Shown: positions 12,473 to 23,940 of the stretch, piece after piece
Layout: each line of letters starts with the position of its first letter
Numbering within the stretch: the stretch's first letter is position 1
Translations under genes and position numbers: made by a program
The notes under the pieces: generated by a model
Database searches by the model: none
What the model saw: the letters and a program-made list of their open reading frames with translations, nothing else
Told to the model about the DNA's origin: nothing
Assembly (NCBI GenBank): GCA_900088475.1
Contig: FLMG01000505.1
Location: forward strand, 15,809-77,705
Direction of reading: 5' to 3'
From: Hyphochytrium catenoides
Taxonomy: Eukaryota; Sar; Hyphochytriomycetes; Hyphochytriales; Hyphochytriaceae
Length of the DNA stretch: 61,897 nt

Positions 12473-13240
12473 GGTGCAGAGTAAGTCTCCTACCTGACTC
12501 TGCGTATCGCTCTCGAATAGTTACGTGGAAATCAAATCATCTTGACTTTGGATAAGCGCCAAGACTCTTAAGAGCTCGACCGACAATGCTCGCAAGAGGC
12601 GACCGAGCAAGAAGGGATGGACACGCTCCGCAATAGGTTTTCGTTGCTTCTTAACCCTTTCCTGTGCTATAGCGGGAGAGCTTTCAAAAGCAGCTTCTCC
12701 TCTCTCAGCCTTCTTTCGCTAGGCTGCTCGATCTCAACAAGAGGTAGCAGTTAGCTCTTCTGACAAGAGTGCTTTGTTTGCCCTCGTTCTTTCGAGCTCT
12801 GTCTGCCGATAGTCTGAGGCTCCATACTCTTCTATTGCTTGCTGTCTGCTCCCGCACTGACCCTCAAGTCTCTACATCTGCACTGACTCCCAGCTCTCTC
12901 TCTCTCTCTCTCTCTCTGTGACGCTTTCCCTATGTCTGGCGTTATCGTCCCAACCTGATGATATTGACAAAGCCCCTTGGTGATACCTTTTCCAACTCTG
13001 TCTAGTGAGCCCTGATATGTACTCACTTAGCAGTAGTATCTAGCGCATGCTCTGTCTCGGTCTCACTGTTCCTGCCTCCTCCGTCAATGTTGGCTTTACG
13101 CGTCTAATACAGCGCCGTATTGAGAACCCTGGCCTAAGATCTACTTAAGGACTACCTAACATTATACCCAAACCTATTCTATCACAGTTTCAGTTCCAAA
13201 GCGAGCCAGAAGCCACAACCCGTACAGATTGGCTATCAGT
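12473..13240. other. Intergenic with CT microsatellite
   Basis: Divergent spacer between the RasGAP-START start (-) and a small plus-strand gene. Apart from the dinucleotide run at 12894-12917, no gene or RNA was recognised. It probably holds the promoters of both genes. Confidence 0.4.
12894..12917. repeat. (CT)12 microsatellite
   Basis: Twelve uninterrupted CT units in a pyrimidine-rich stretch upstream of the RasGAP-START gene. Confidence 0.95.
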
Positions 13241-13823
13241 ATGGATTTCATTCAAAACTCCTCTCATCCTTCTGATTTACGGGGTCGAAAGCCATTCTTA
13301 GAACCGCTGGGTGGGTCGAGAGCCACTGGGATTCATTCAGATTCCAAACAGGTGAGGAGATACTGTCCTCCTTCATTCTGACCCTGTAAGTGGGTAGGAC
13401 ACCCCTCCTCCTCCCTCCTCAGACCGGTGAACTAGCAGCAGAAAACCATCATCAAGAGTTCATGGGCGTTAGTTCATCGTGTGCAGTGCATCACGCACTT
13501 CTTACACTTCACGACAAGCGAGATCACATGTGGAGATGGATGCAAGCATTCGACATGTGTTTATTGGATGAGGGCAAGCTGGCCGCCAAGAGGCGAAGAG
13601 TCCAGGCTCGTCAGCCGAAGCTGAAAAAGTCACAATATTGGATCGATAGAATGTAAGCTTTCTAGACGAGTTCAACTGGCTCTGATAATAATCTTATTGG
13701 TCTTCATGTAGGGCCGGCGGCCCGCAGTTGTTGGCCGCCTGGTCCGGGTTGCACATTGCGCCACTGCAAAGTGCACACTCATCATTGTATCTACAGTGCG
13801 GCGCCAACCTCACGATTCCATAA
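13241..13823 (+). CDS. Small three-exon protein of unknown function
   Basis: I do not recognise this protein. Exons 13241-13351, 13423-13652 and 13712-13823 join in frame at good GT-AG sites (gtgagg, gtaagc; ctcctcag, catgtag) to give 150 residues ending in TAA. The first exon is polar (MDFIQNSSHP at the start). The middle exon has HDKRDHMWRWMQAF followed by a basic run, KLAAKRRRVQARQPKLKK, which could be a nuclear-localisation or nucleic-acid-binding segment. The third exon is more hydrophobic. The three-exon frame agreement argues for a real gene, but no family supports it. Confidence 0.45.
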
Positions 13824-15465
13824 ATAATACTCCATATATTTTTTTATAAAAATGACACTTGTATGCGATACATTGAGACCGCCACCAAAGGCCAAAGAAG
13901 ACACAGCAGAACGGCAGATGAAGGACCCACCAGCAGCAACTCACCTCGTCATAACGATGCAGCAGAAGAAACGGCAGGATAGGACCGGCAAAGATCATTG
14001 ATGGTAGCCAGTAAAGGAAAGGACGCCGGAGGTAGGGACAAAGACAAGCAGAGGACTGGCGGAACGAGTAAAGGTTTATAAGAAGAAACAAAAGTATGTG
14101 TAAATGATGCAGACAACAGAAGAATCAAATAGCAAAGTAAAGAGCTTTTAGTGATGAGTCCGGAAGTTGAACGCGGCAAGGCCGTAAAGGTCCGCCTGCA
14201 ACTTTCCCTATTATTACCATGGCAAGATACAAGTCAACGAAGCCAGCCTTATCTGACTCAACTAGTAGTAGATGTTTCCAAAAGTAGACTGCCAGCTGCT
14301 GCCTCAGATGGTGTTTGTTGTGCAGCAGAAGGACCCGGACGGATAGGCCAGTACAACGAGTTGTTTATGCCGCATGCTGACGAGGTCGAAGAGACGATGA
14401 AAATTGTTTAGGACCACCGACCCTTGAAGGACGCTACAGCTAGCTGCCTAAAAACCAACAAGGAGGAGACAGCAGCACGACAACACAGGACAGACAGGGT
14501 TATTACTACCAGGGCAGCTCCCCGATACGGAGAAAGCTCCAGATATTATCACATCAACAACCTTATTCGAAGAACTAGTGTTATTACTTCCTCCACCCGT
14601 TTAGGGAGGAAGGCATCTCTATAGAACTCTTTCTTCATCAAACATGCCGCATTCTCCTAATCCCTGCGTCCCCTGGTACTACGCATACTGTTGTGCCACG
14701 ATCGCAAGCCTTTAGGCTGCTGCCATGACGCCGCTGCACTCATCCAATCTGAGCCTCAGCAGTGCCTTATCACTTACTCCGTACTTGATTGAAAAAACCG
14801 GGGAAGGAAGAATGGCTTAGAGTAGTAGTACTACGAAGGAGGAAGACTGGGCTTTGGTCATCGTCATGGTGCTCCTCATCAGAACCCATTCTTATATTTA
14901 GTAGGCCGATAAACGTTGTGTACTCCTCCAGTAGTCCGCTGTACAGTTATAGGTCCAAGAGGAGGCCCGTTTCCGCATCATGTGATAGAATAATAATGTA
15001 GCAGTACTTGTACACAGGCAGCACAGACGGGATAGTTTCTTAGTGCCAGAAAAGACCCGTTAGACCAGCGTCAGACTATGGCCATTCTTATTACGGTGCT
15101 AGCCGCGCCAAACGCCTTGTGAGTCCTACCAGTAGATTCACTGGGTAGAAATCTATAGACTTTTTTTTCTCGTCTGAGGAGGTCTTTCCATTCACAAGAT
15201 ATGTGTGGGTGTGCCTTTTCATAGGTCCGCTCATCAGTTCTTGAGATTAAGAGGAAGAGACTGGAGCTCTTCACTCGCAAAGGCAGTGAGTTGCTTCCAG
15301 ATCCTTGTGCAGTCCCTTTCCCTACGTAATGGATCCTATAACCAGCACAAGGAGCTTGGCCGCCCGTCCTTTCACCAAAGCCCATCCTGATCGCTTTAGG
15401 TTCGGCCCAGCTTCCCATTCCTAAACTTAGGAGTCAGCTATCAAACCCCCAAAGGCGCCGAAGAC
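13824..15465. other. 1.6 kb without a secure gene
   Basis: Only short unsupported open frames: a plus-strand frame at about 14151-14411 (86 codons) and minus-strand frames at about 13930-14091 and 15071-15418. The minus frame near 13930-14091 is hydrophobic and ends at a good donor (gtgagt), so an exon of an unrecognised membrane protein is possible. No repeat or RNA gene was recognised. Confidence 0.3.
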
Positions 15466-18400
15466 ATGACGTTATTTGCGGCTCGAGAAGCGTGGGATGG
15501 CTCGTTAGGGATTCGCGCTCGACTGCCTGCGCGTCTGGCTTATATAGTCACGAGCAAGCGGCGGAGCTTGATCGTTGGATTGTTTGTTCTCTTTTTTCTA
15601 GATTACGTCATCAAGCATCCGAAGGTTAGTCCCAATGCTGAGCTGCTTGGATATCGTCTTTGTGTTCTCACACAGTATTGGTGTTCGTACAGGGCTTCTT
15701 AAGGCAGTCTCTCCTGATTTCAAGCCCACAATTCGTGAATGAAGCTTGTGGCTGGGACTATGAGGCCTCCTGGACGATTGGAATAATGAAGGGAACGTCA
15801 CCCCTTACTTTACGATTCCCAAAGGACGTTAGGAACCCAATAGTCACCTGCGCAATGGTGAAGGACGTAAACGTCAGCTTTGTGGCTGATCCCTTCTTAT
15901 TCATCCCTTCCGAAACGCGGGCCTCACTTCATGATGAAGAAGCAAAGGCTGACTTTGATTTGGTCTTCGCACACCAGTCCACTTGGTTTTTGTTTTTTGA
16001 GCAGAAGAATCTACAACGGTACATTGGAGAGATCGGGGCACTGATGAGCATGGATAGTGGGCAAACTTGGCAAAGTGTGGGAACAGTCCTCAGAGAGCAG
16101 TTCCACTTGTCCTATCCTCTCGTCAAGTTTCACGAAGCCTCTCGAAGGTAAGTCTGCTGGAGCTTCGCTTGGGACCACGTAGTAAACGAACCATGCTTCT
16201 CCCGCTCCATGCCACGACGTTAGATTTCTGATGATACCTGAGACGAATGAAGCGAATGCTATTCGGATATACACGACATCCATTGAGGAGTTTCCAAGGG
16301 GTTGGGTTCTTCATAGGACCATGCTGACGGGTAAAGACAGTAGATAGCCTTCCAAAGACTTCCTGAGCTTCGCTTACAATGGTTATCTCCTAGGAAAGGA
16401 GTTTGTTGATACATCTCCTGTCTTCTTTGAGAATACATGGTGGATTTTCACCACGGTCTCGGGGACATTGTATCTGTACTACACAGATGATCTTCTTGAG
16501 CCCTGGCAAGAGCATCCGAACTCGCCCATCTACACGAAAGAAAAGCGCTTTGGGCGGAGTGCTGGACCTCCTGTGGTGTACGACAATTACATATACCGTT
16601 ATGCCCAAGACTACTCCCGGTGGTACGGAGAGAAGACACATATTTTCCGTGTGACTGAGCTCAGCAAGACGCGTTATTCGGAAAAGCTTGTCCATACGGT
16701 GAAATGTGGCATAGGAGAGTGGTGCGAGTATCGACTTCATCACATCGATGCGCATGCACTGGAGACACATCAGTGGGTGGCTGTAGTCGATGGAGACAAC
16801 CATCCCTACAACTATGAATGGAAGAAGCGCGAAGGCACGTGGACTGCACTGAAACGGATAGCATTGTTGTCTTTGTTTTTGACAATTATGCGCTTCCTCT
16901 GTTCAACGAAGTCGGATTCCAGGATGCCAAGGAGAAAGAGCTTGACTATACTAGTAGTTGGCGAGAGACGAACGTTCAGCCACATCCGGTCGACACTCAG
17001 CCGCTCTGTTGCTCTGGGCTTCGTGGCCGTGAACTCGCTTGTATTCCGTTCCAACAAAGCTCTCATAGAACGCTTGGCTCTGGTTGCGGACCTGTTAGTC
17101 TTCTACAGATTGCAGGTCTTAGCGTATGCAATTAGTTGGCTGGCGGCCTTCACAATAATTCTGCTAGGAGTCATGCCTCGCTTGTGCTGCTACGATTGTA
17201 GCTATGACCATACGATCTGGTCAGAAAAGTCAGCGACCTTGCAGGACTTAGTTATTGTGACTCAGGCTAGTCAGGGCTATTTCGATAGGCTGGAGAACTT
17301 GGTTGGATCAGTGCATGTCTGGGAGCCACAAGCAAGAATCGTTATTTATGATCTGGGCCTAGCTCTGTGGCAGGTAATTGACTGGTGGACGCCTTCTACT
17401 GAGTATACTACTAACTTCTTATATATGTAGAGGCAGAAAGCACTCTGTTGGATGAATGTGGAAGTCCGGGAGTTCAACTTCACACAATATCCAGTCCACG
17501 TGAAAAGCCTATGGAACTTTGCTTGGAAACCCCTTGTGATTGAGGATGCTTTGAGACTGGATTCTGCTATATTAGTGCTAGACGCGGGAGTTGAACTACG
17601 GCGAGAGCTGACGCCAATTAGGAGAGAGGTAGGTGAAGCTGCAATACCACCGGTGGTCTGTGATATCTAAGGCACACATGATATCCCAGCTCGTTCGACA
17701 TGGCTATTTCGGCACCAATCAAGTCGGCTTCGTTTTGGGTGACACTCACCCCGTGACCTTGCGAAAGATCCTGGACAATATTCCAGAGTCACCTCCACCG
17801 GAATACTTTGCCAATAAGAAACTTTGTGCTGGTGGAATCCAGGGCTACCTTAGGCACTCAGCAGCCTGGCAACAAGTAGGATCGCGCGCCATCAATTGCT
17901 CGCTTGACCCAGAGTGCATTTCTCCCAGCTTTCCTGTTCGACAACACAACTATGACCAATCGGTCTTGAGCCTATTAATGTATACATATGGCTACAAATG
18001 CGATGATGAAGATCTATACGCGCAGTGGTTTCTAGGGCAGACGACTCCAGATGAGACCGCCAAGAATGACGTGGTCTTGGCTCTTCGTAAGTATAACCAT
18101 CTAGGGCCATATCGCAAGCATATTAAAGTACAGGTGAGGTACCCGTTCTGTTGCACAAAGAACAAGTCTTAACTCTTTGACATCAAGCAGACGAACTGTA
18201 CTCCATTGCAAAGCGCAAATAGGCACTCGGTTGTCGAAAGTAGCGCTCTTTTGGTCGATGAGGAAGTGAAGAAGTGTTTATTGGACAACAAGTATGTGAT
18301 GACCGCCTGTGAAGAAGCCCTAGCGAAATCAGCATCCACCGGTGGCATCACCTGGAGATTGAGGATGAAAGCTGGATGGAACCACGTCAGATTCTCCTGC

Positions 18401-18523
18401 TATAGAGCATTTTGGTGTCCTTGGGCTCATGTCATTGCTGCATTTGTTACATTGATAGTCTCCTTTGCCTTAATAATCCCACGGAAACGCCGCCAATCCG
18501 CTGGGCATCCGAGATGGGATTGA
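15466..18523 (+). CDS. GINT1-like glycosyltransferase with DUF1647-like C-terminal domain
   Basis: Seven exons: 15466-15624, 15693-16147, 16224-16330, 16394-17373, 17431-17628, 17672-18133, 18188-18523; 898 residues. A signal-anchor helix lies at about 34-49. Residues about 85-350 match the N-terminal beta-propeller domain of plant glucosamine inositolphosphorylceramide transferase (SWTIGIM, SFVADPFLFI, DSGQTWQSVG, MIPETNEANAI, VAVVDGDN). A second helix lies near 480-502, as in GINT1. Where the plant protein has an exostosin/GT64 domain, this one has a region from about 523 resembling the DUF1647 nucleotide-sugar transferase group (DLVIVTQ, IVIYDLGL, AWKPLVIE, LVLDAGVEL, NYDQSVLSLL). A last helix lies near residues 868-885. 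Inferred to be a Golgi/ER membrane enzyme acting on glycans or glycolipids; donor and acceptor are unknown. It heads a group of three glycosyltransferase genes. Confidence 0.8.
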
Positions 18524-18809
18524 TATTTATAACGTAGCAGCTGACAACAATGCGGTGTACCTCACATTAGTATGTTGCGCTTATGAGCTAAGCGCTTATG
18601 ATCACACATTGGTAGGTATAACTGAGGCTGGTCTTGTTAAAAAGTTAGCAGACCTGACGCTGCTGCTGGAGGACGTAGGTTGGGGAGGCACAACTCAGGT
18701 AACATGGTGGTCCACTCCCTAGGAACATGTGCAACCTTGAAGCTATTGCAAGTTGCCATGGCTTACTCTTTATGAGCATGAGGAAAGGACTGCAAATCAG
18801 TATTCTGAG

Positions 18810-20333
18810 TCACGCAATGTGATCGTGCCTAGGCAAAGTATAGCTCTTCCGCCGTATGGCTGAGGGTAGTAGCTGCCTAAAGGAAGAATGGGATAATCTT
18901 CCGCGACAAACAAACATTCCTACCACAACGCCTAAGAACATAAGGCGGATCAAGATGTACTTCACCCAATCGACTTCGTCCTCGATGTAGCCCGATCGGA
19001 TGCATATCGCTAGTGCCGAGAGTCCACCAATCAAACAACTGGAGCCTAGCGGATAACCTTCCAGAAATCGATGGATCTGCAGCATATATGTGGTGTCTAT
19101 GTTATGAAAGGTCATCCACATATCGTGCAAGTCTGCGACCTCATACAATCTTGGACCTCCATAAATTCGAAATAGAGATTCAGCCGCGCATCCCCAGAAC
19201 TCGTGAGGGGGATACTGGTGCATCATAGGATGGGCCACAAGTCTTGTCCCTGTCTTCTCCGCACACTGGGAGACGGTGAGATCATGGTATATAGTAGAGG
19301 GACATAAGCCCTTGTGATAACCTTCGATCATGGATGTGACAGATTCGCGGCTGAAAATTTGACCAGCTCCCAAGTGCAGATAGCCGAAAGGATTATCGCC
19401 AAACGCGTCTTTCGTCCCGATGCGAAGAGACTGCACAAAGTGCCAAAGCACATTCGGCCGCAGGTATGTACTTTCGTTGCACATAACAAAGAAGCTTGCT
19501 TTGGGAAACTCTTGAACAGCATGAGACCATATCCTCCATGTGTCTGGAAGGGCTTCGACAGACTGGCGATATTTTTGAGTGGTGGATGACTCTAGAGATA
19601 CTGAACCATCCGATGTTATGAAGCGGACCTTATAACCCATGTTGGCCGCAGCCCCTCCCCAAGACCTCCGGACGGCCTCAGACTGAGCAGTTGAGGCGTC
19701 ACCTGAGGTGAGGATAAGAATAGCCACTTGGTCAGGGCTTGTCAAGTGGCTTTGAGCATCGATAGGTGACGATCTGTAGCTTTGCAGAACTTTTTGAAGC
19801 ATGTGAGTGTCTGCCTGGTATCGCACAGGATGCTCCCCCAGGGGACTGGGTTTGCATGCAGACGCCATTAAGCTCACAATCACAGATCGCAATGTAAAAA
19901 GGCCCAGAATAATACCGAGGGCCCATAAAGGCCAATGCCTGTAGTTCCATAGCAGGTGAAGCTGGTGACACCAGCGAGCACGCCTACTCCTGGTTTGATT
20001 CAGCATCGCTGCTAGATAGGAGGCAGAGAGGTGAGAAGTGTGCAGGAAGTCGGTAGAAGTACTGCTGCCATAGCCACTGTTCAGGGTGAGCAGCCAAGCA
20101 GCAGCAGGCCGTACTGTTCCCGCTGCATGATAGTTATTACCCTTCCGTCCTATCTCCCTTCGGAATGGAGAGGTCCAGCCAAAGCTCTCATCGATCTGCT
20201 GAAGAGGAGGCAGAAAGCGCTTGGCCTTCGTCTCTTGATGCATCCTTTGACAGCGCGAAGTTACTCCGCGCCAAGCCTCTTGGGTGAGCAGGGCAGCAAC
20301 CTGCAGACCGCCCTTCTCCAGATCTTGATCCAT
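18810..20333 (-). CDS. Fringe/C1GALT-like GT31 membrane glycosyltransferase, DxD degenerate
   Basis: Single exon of 507 codons. The core resembles GT31 enzymes: AILILTSGDA, AVRRSWGGAA, a metal-site region reading VMCNESTYLRPN where active members have an Asp-rich DDD/DxD, then GAGQIFSRES and YHDLTVSQC. A type II anchor (WALGIILGLFTLRSV) lies near residues 132-150, and a further hydrophobic segment near the C-terminus. The first ATG gives a 109-residue leader that looks unnatural; the Met at position 20006, just before the anchor, gives a more typical type II protein. Loss of the metal-binding aspartates suggests an inactive or altered enzyme. It has no introns, unlike most neighbours, and lies tail to tail with the GINT1-like gene. 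Confidence 0.75.
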   Translation of the reverse strand: MDQDLEKGGLQVAALLTQEAWRGVTSRCQRMHQETKAKRFLPPLQQIDESFGWTSPFRREIGRKGNNYHAAGTVRPAAAWLLTLNSGYGSSTSTDFLHTSHLSASYLAAMLNQTRSRRARWCHQLHLLWNYRHWPLWALGIILGLFTLRSVIVSLMASACKPSPLGEHPVRYQADTHMLQKVLQSYRSSPIDAQSHLTSPDQVAILILTSGDASTAQSEAVRRSWGGAAANMGYKVRFITSDGSVSLESSTTQKYRQSVEALPDTWRIWSHAVQEFPKASFFVMCNESTYLRPNVLWHFVQSLRIGTKDAFGDNPFGYLHLGAGQIFSRESVTSMIEGYHKGLCPSTIYHDLTVSQCAEKTGTRLVAHPMMHQYPPHEFWGCAAESLFRIYGGPRLYEVADLHDMWMTFHNIDTTYMLQIHRFLEGYPLGSSCLIGGLSALAICIRSGYIEDEVDWVKYILIRLMFLGVVVGMFVCRGRLSHSSFRQLLPSAIRRKSYTLPRHDHIA

Positions 20334-20834
20334 GACTTCAATATTTTGGTAATCACCTCAGATATCTTGGGTCATAACTCAGTTAACGCGGGTCAAGTCA
20401 TCCGAATAATTCAGGTTGACGTTGAGTTAGGAAGGCCAATGAACTCTGTCATCAATTTCAACAAATGCTGCGGTAGGCGACTAGTAGAGGTCAAAACCTG
20501 GGTACCCAAGGATATTTCAAAATTATCCAGAGATACGCAGACAGCTCTTCAGGCTCCACAACTTGTCTGCCGGGCAGGTTGGAAGAGCTCTCTGTAGATC
20601 CTTGTAGATCAGAAGCCTAACTAGGAGTGAAGCTCCAGGATGACTGCCACTTCAACACGTCCAGTCGAAAGCCAGGTGTCACCGCACTGATCGAAGCTTC
20701 GTATGCAGTTCTCATGGCTATCACTGAGCCCTTGATAGAATAATCCGCCAGGCTACTTTCCCTTTAAGGAGGAGGCGCTTGCTGGTCTGGCCGTTGAATC
20801 CTTATCCTTAAGCAGTGGAAGCGCACAGCTGACG
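20334..20834. other. Divergent spacer between two glycosyltransferase genes
   Basis: About 500 bp between the starts of the GT31-like gene (-) and the GT32-type gene (+), so it may drive both. A plus-strand open frame at 20031-20597 overlaps the leader of the minus gene and has no recognisable family. Confidence 0.4.
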
Positions 20835-21995
20835 ATGGACGACAAATGCTATGTTGGCACTCATCTCTCACCCATAGAGAGTGCTAGGAAGCGTGTTTCG
20901 GATTGTCGGAATGGCTGCCCTGATGGTATTTGCGATGACTTTTCCGACCTTTCAAAGAAGGAGCAGCTGCGACAGTCTCCAAGATTGGGTCTTACCCTTG
21001 TAGGGCTATATGGAGTTCTTGTCTCCATAATATGCCTCTATCAATGCTCTCGCATAGACGATCTGCAACTGCAGGTTGTAAAGAGGATGCAGCCACCCTT
21101 CGCACTATCTCCGGAATATGGCGCCAATAGATCGCATCAGGATGGTTGTGATCTATGCAGAAGTTCATCATCACGAAGGAGCTTGTCAGATAATGCTAGT
21201 AGGGGATATCCAGTTCCAAATTACGTGCACTTTGTTTACGCTAACAAGCAAGACGCGGTTCCAGATCTTCCATATTGGGTTTATCTTAATATTGCGATGG
21301 CCAAGGATGTGCAGAAGCCTGAAAAGATCTTCTTCCACTGTGTCCAGGAACCTCGGGGCAGATGGTGGGATAGGGTGAAAAGCTGGGTGGAGATGCATAT
21401 CATTCGGGACGTGACGGAAATTTTTGGAAACCCTATATACCACAGTGCCCACAAAGCTGACATCATTCGGATGGAAGTACTGCTCAAGTATGGAGGTATC
21501 TACTTTGACACAGACGTCCTTCTGCTAAAGAATCTGACACCTCTACGAGCCTTCCCGTTCGTCATGGGAATTGAAGAACATGGGGTCGGCCTGGGAAACT
21601 CGGTAATGATCTCCGCCCCTGGGGCAACATTTTTGGAAAGGTGGTACGAGATGTATCGTACCTTCGATCACACCGATTGGGACTATCATTCAGTCCAGCT
21701 GCCATTCCACCTGTCTCAGGCTTATCCCACGGACATTGTGCTTGTACCCAAGGCAGGATGGTTCTATCCCTTCGGAGGGGTGAAAATCAAGCTATTCGGA
21801 GACTCTATATTGGACAATTCTAACCATTGGGCTCAGCATTTATTCCACAACATGGTGAAGTCGAGATTAGATGTGGAGGTTACAGGCCCGAGTTACTTCT
21901 TCAGAAAGCGTAATACGTACACAGTGGCAATAGTCACACGCAACACCACGGATTACCCGCATGTCATGGAAGCCTTGACGGTCGGAGAGGACTAG
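20835..21995 (+). CDS. GT32-type glycosyltransferase (DXD sugar-binding family)
   Basis: Single exon, 386 residues. A type II signal anchor (LGLTLVGLYGVLVSIICLYQ) lies at residues 51-70. The catalytic domain opens with PVPNYVHFVY. It carries the family core KADIIRMEVLLKYGGIY followed by the DTD triad at residues 225-227, with NSVMISAPG and later aromatic motifs. Members transfer hexoses using nucleotide sugars in the Golgi and include OCH1-type mannosyltransferases and alpha-1,4-GalT/GlcNAcT relatives. All metal-binding residues are intact, in contrast to the GT31-like neighbour. Substrate cannot be read from sequence. The gene is intronless. A diverged direct duplication follows its stop codon. 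Confidence 0.85.
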   Translation: MDDKCYVGTHLSPIESARKRVSDCRNGCPDGICDDFSDLSKKEQLRQSPRLGLTLVGLYGVLVSIICLYQCSRIDDLQLQVVKRMQPPFALSPEYGANRSHQDGCDLCRSSSSRRSLSDNASRGYPVPNYVHFVYANKQDAVPDLPYWVYLNIAMAKDVQKPEKIFFHCVQEPRGRWWDRVKSWVEMHIIRDVTEIFGNPIYHSAHKADIIRMEVLLKYGGIYFDTDVLLLKNLTPLRAFPFVMGIEEHGVGLGNSVMISAPGATFLERWYEMYRTFDHTDWDYHSVQLPFHLSQAYPTDIVLVPKAGWFYPFGGVKIKLFGDSILDNSNHWAQHLFHNMVKSRLDVEVTGPSYFFRKRNTYTVAIVTRNTTDYPHVMEALTVGED

Positions 21996-22040
21996 GTGGA
22001 CATCACTGAGCTGATTTTCTCAATTGACCAATGCGTTAAT

Positions 22041-22262
22041 GTCCCACTCAAAAATCCTTTGTGCAAGGCTTGCATTGATCAAGGATACTAATAACGTACG
22101 GCACGCTTAGTGGTGGCTATCGGTTCAACACGTGGTTGGCGCGGTATTGTCCCACTAAATAAATATAATCCTTTGTGCAAGGGGAACGCAATGACTTATG
22201 AACTCTATACTAAATAGCGGCAGGCTTCGTGGTATCGCTATCGATGTAACAAGTGGTCTGAT
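22041..22262. repeat. Diverged tandem duplication (two units of about 110 bp)
   Basis: Units begin with GTCCCACT at 22041 and 22149. Both contain ATCCTTTGTGCAAGG, then an ACTAA...ACG/GCG stretch, CTTAGTGGT or CTTCGTGGT, CTATCG and end near ACGTGGT/AAGTGGT. The copies differ by substitutions and small indels, so the duplication is old. It lies directly after the GT32-type stop codon, probably in its 3' UTR. Confidence 0.75.
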
Positions 22263-23940
22263 ACTTGAGCTCGACGCTTTTGGTGAGTAGGCAGATGTTG
22301 ATGCATGGACATAGAACCCCGACAGTCTAATATGCTGTGTTTGTCAGTCTTCGTCCTTAGGGCGCCGCTGTCTTTTGGATGGGAGGTCAGTGGTGCCTCT
22401 CGTTCTGATAATCACCCACTGATCACTGGTGTGGGCCGTTACAAAAGAATGAAGCGATGAAGAGGCAAGCGTCAAGCGTCCTCATAGTTTTTCCTTTTTT
22501 GAAGAGTGAGCGAGCAAGCGCCTTGGGTTCTGATACGTTGCTTTCATTATTCCGCGGAAGTAAGTAACAAGGATATTGATAAAGTTTGAGGATCTGGTGT
22601 CGTGGGAACTAAAGAGTTTGATATCAAGCGTTTTTATCTTTAGCGCAGAGTTCACCACGTTAGGGCACAAACTTTGATGTGTCGGCTTCATCTAAATGGT
22701 TCTTTCAAGGCAGCTCTTGCTGGCGATGTTAGCGGAATCCCGCTGACTTTTGACCATAAATAGTAAGGGAGTAAGGGTCAATCTGCTCCGAAGATCTTGG
22801 AAGGTGGCGAGATGCCCATAGCATTGTTCTTGACTACAAAGGTACTGGTCGGAAGCAGGGAAACAGGTGCGGGTAGCTACTAACTATCGCTTTTATATCC
22901 TTGAAACAGCTGTTATGAGGCAGGAGAAGAGAGTGACTTCTTCATTCAAAGGATGCGAAGGCCAGCTGACAATTAAGAAGATTTCTCTCTCCAGTCTTCA
23001 CATCCCAAGAGATTTTGAGCGCATTCATCTAAAGCTAAAGCAGGATACTCAGTGCGACACTGCAAAGCCTTCTTCTCTCCCGGCTCTCACTCTGTGCGTC
23101 TAGCTTTTACCAAAAGTTGCCTAACCATTAAAAGAACGATGTGACTTTTAAATGGGCTGGTTCGTGTTTCCATCAGCAGTACCTTCTTACAAGCAGCGTC
23201 AGTAGGCCAGCGTCAGCGAGCAGCGTCGTTATAAACAACCTCACCGTCAGTAGAAAACCTCCCTTACTGATCTCAGGGTGATGATATACCGCCCACCTCA
23301 AACTAGGAGTAGGATCCGACAAGTGGCCCTCGCCAGAAGAAAGCAGCAATCACGACTGCGCTAAGCCTATCATGTTCCCCGGGCGGCAGCTGGATGGCTG
23401 TAGTCTCTTAACGACTCTGTATGATCTCTGGACCTGAACGCCCTGAGGTACCAAGCTACCCCTGGCCGGAGAACCAGGAAGGATAGGAGATTTCACAACT
23501 CCACATTGGCCATCATCCAACGAAAGCTCATCATTAAGTCTCCATAGGTTTCTCTCTCCTCAGCTTCTCATTCTCAACACCTGACTAACCGTCTTCCTGC
23601 CTGCTTGAGCTAAGCAGACTCTCATCACCACCATCATAACACGAGCTGAAATGAACCATCATCAAACCACAAATACCAGTCGCTCTAACTGTCGGCCCAT
23701 CCGCTTCACCAATTCTCTGGTCAGAACTCTAAGAAAGCATCAAACTTGGTTAGATTGTTTGCCCTATGATTCTCAGTTTCGGCTGACAAGCCTCAATTTG
23801 TCGAAGCAACTACTGCCATACGTGTGAGTGCCTCCACTCCGGCATTTGCTTTACGATTTGATGAGTTGCACTCGAATCGTTGGGCTTTACTCAGGGTGAA
23901 GACGACCAACCTCCATTGCTTCTTCTTACAAATGAGTTGG

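Noticed and set aside
12894-12917. CT run as part of a telomeric or satellite array
   Set aside because: Only a short simple microsatellite, with no larger repeat unit around it.
16818-17135. Alternative 105-codon frame inside the GINT1-like gene
   Set aside because: The main exon frame continues through this stretch and supplies the expected membrane helix, so no intron or second gene is needed.
20031-20597. 188-codon plus-strand open frame
   Set aside because: Antisense to the leader of the GT31-like gene, with no family resemblance and no splice context. Kept only as a note on the spacer.
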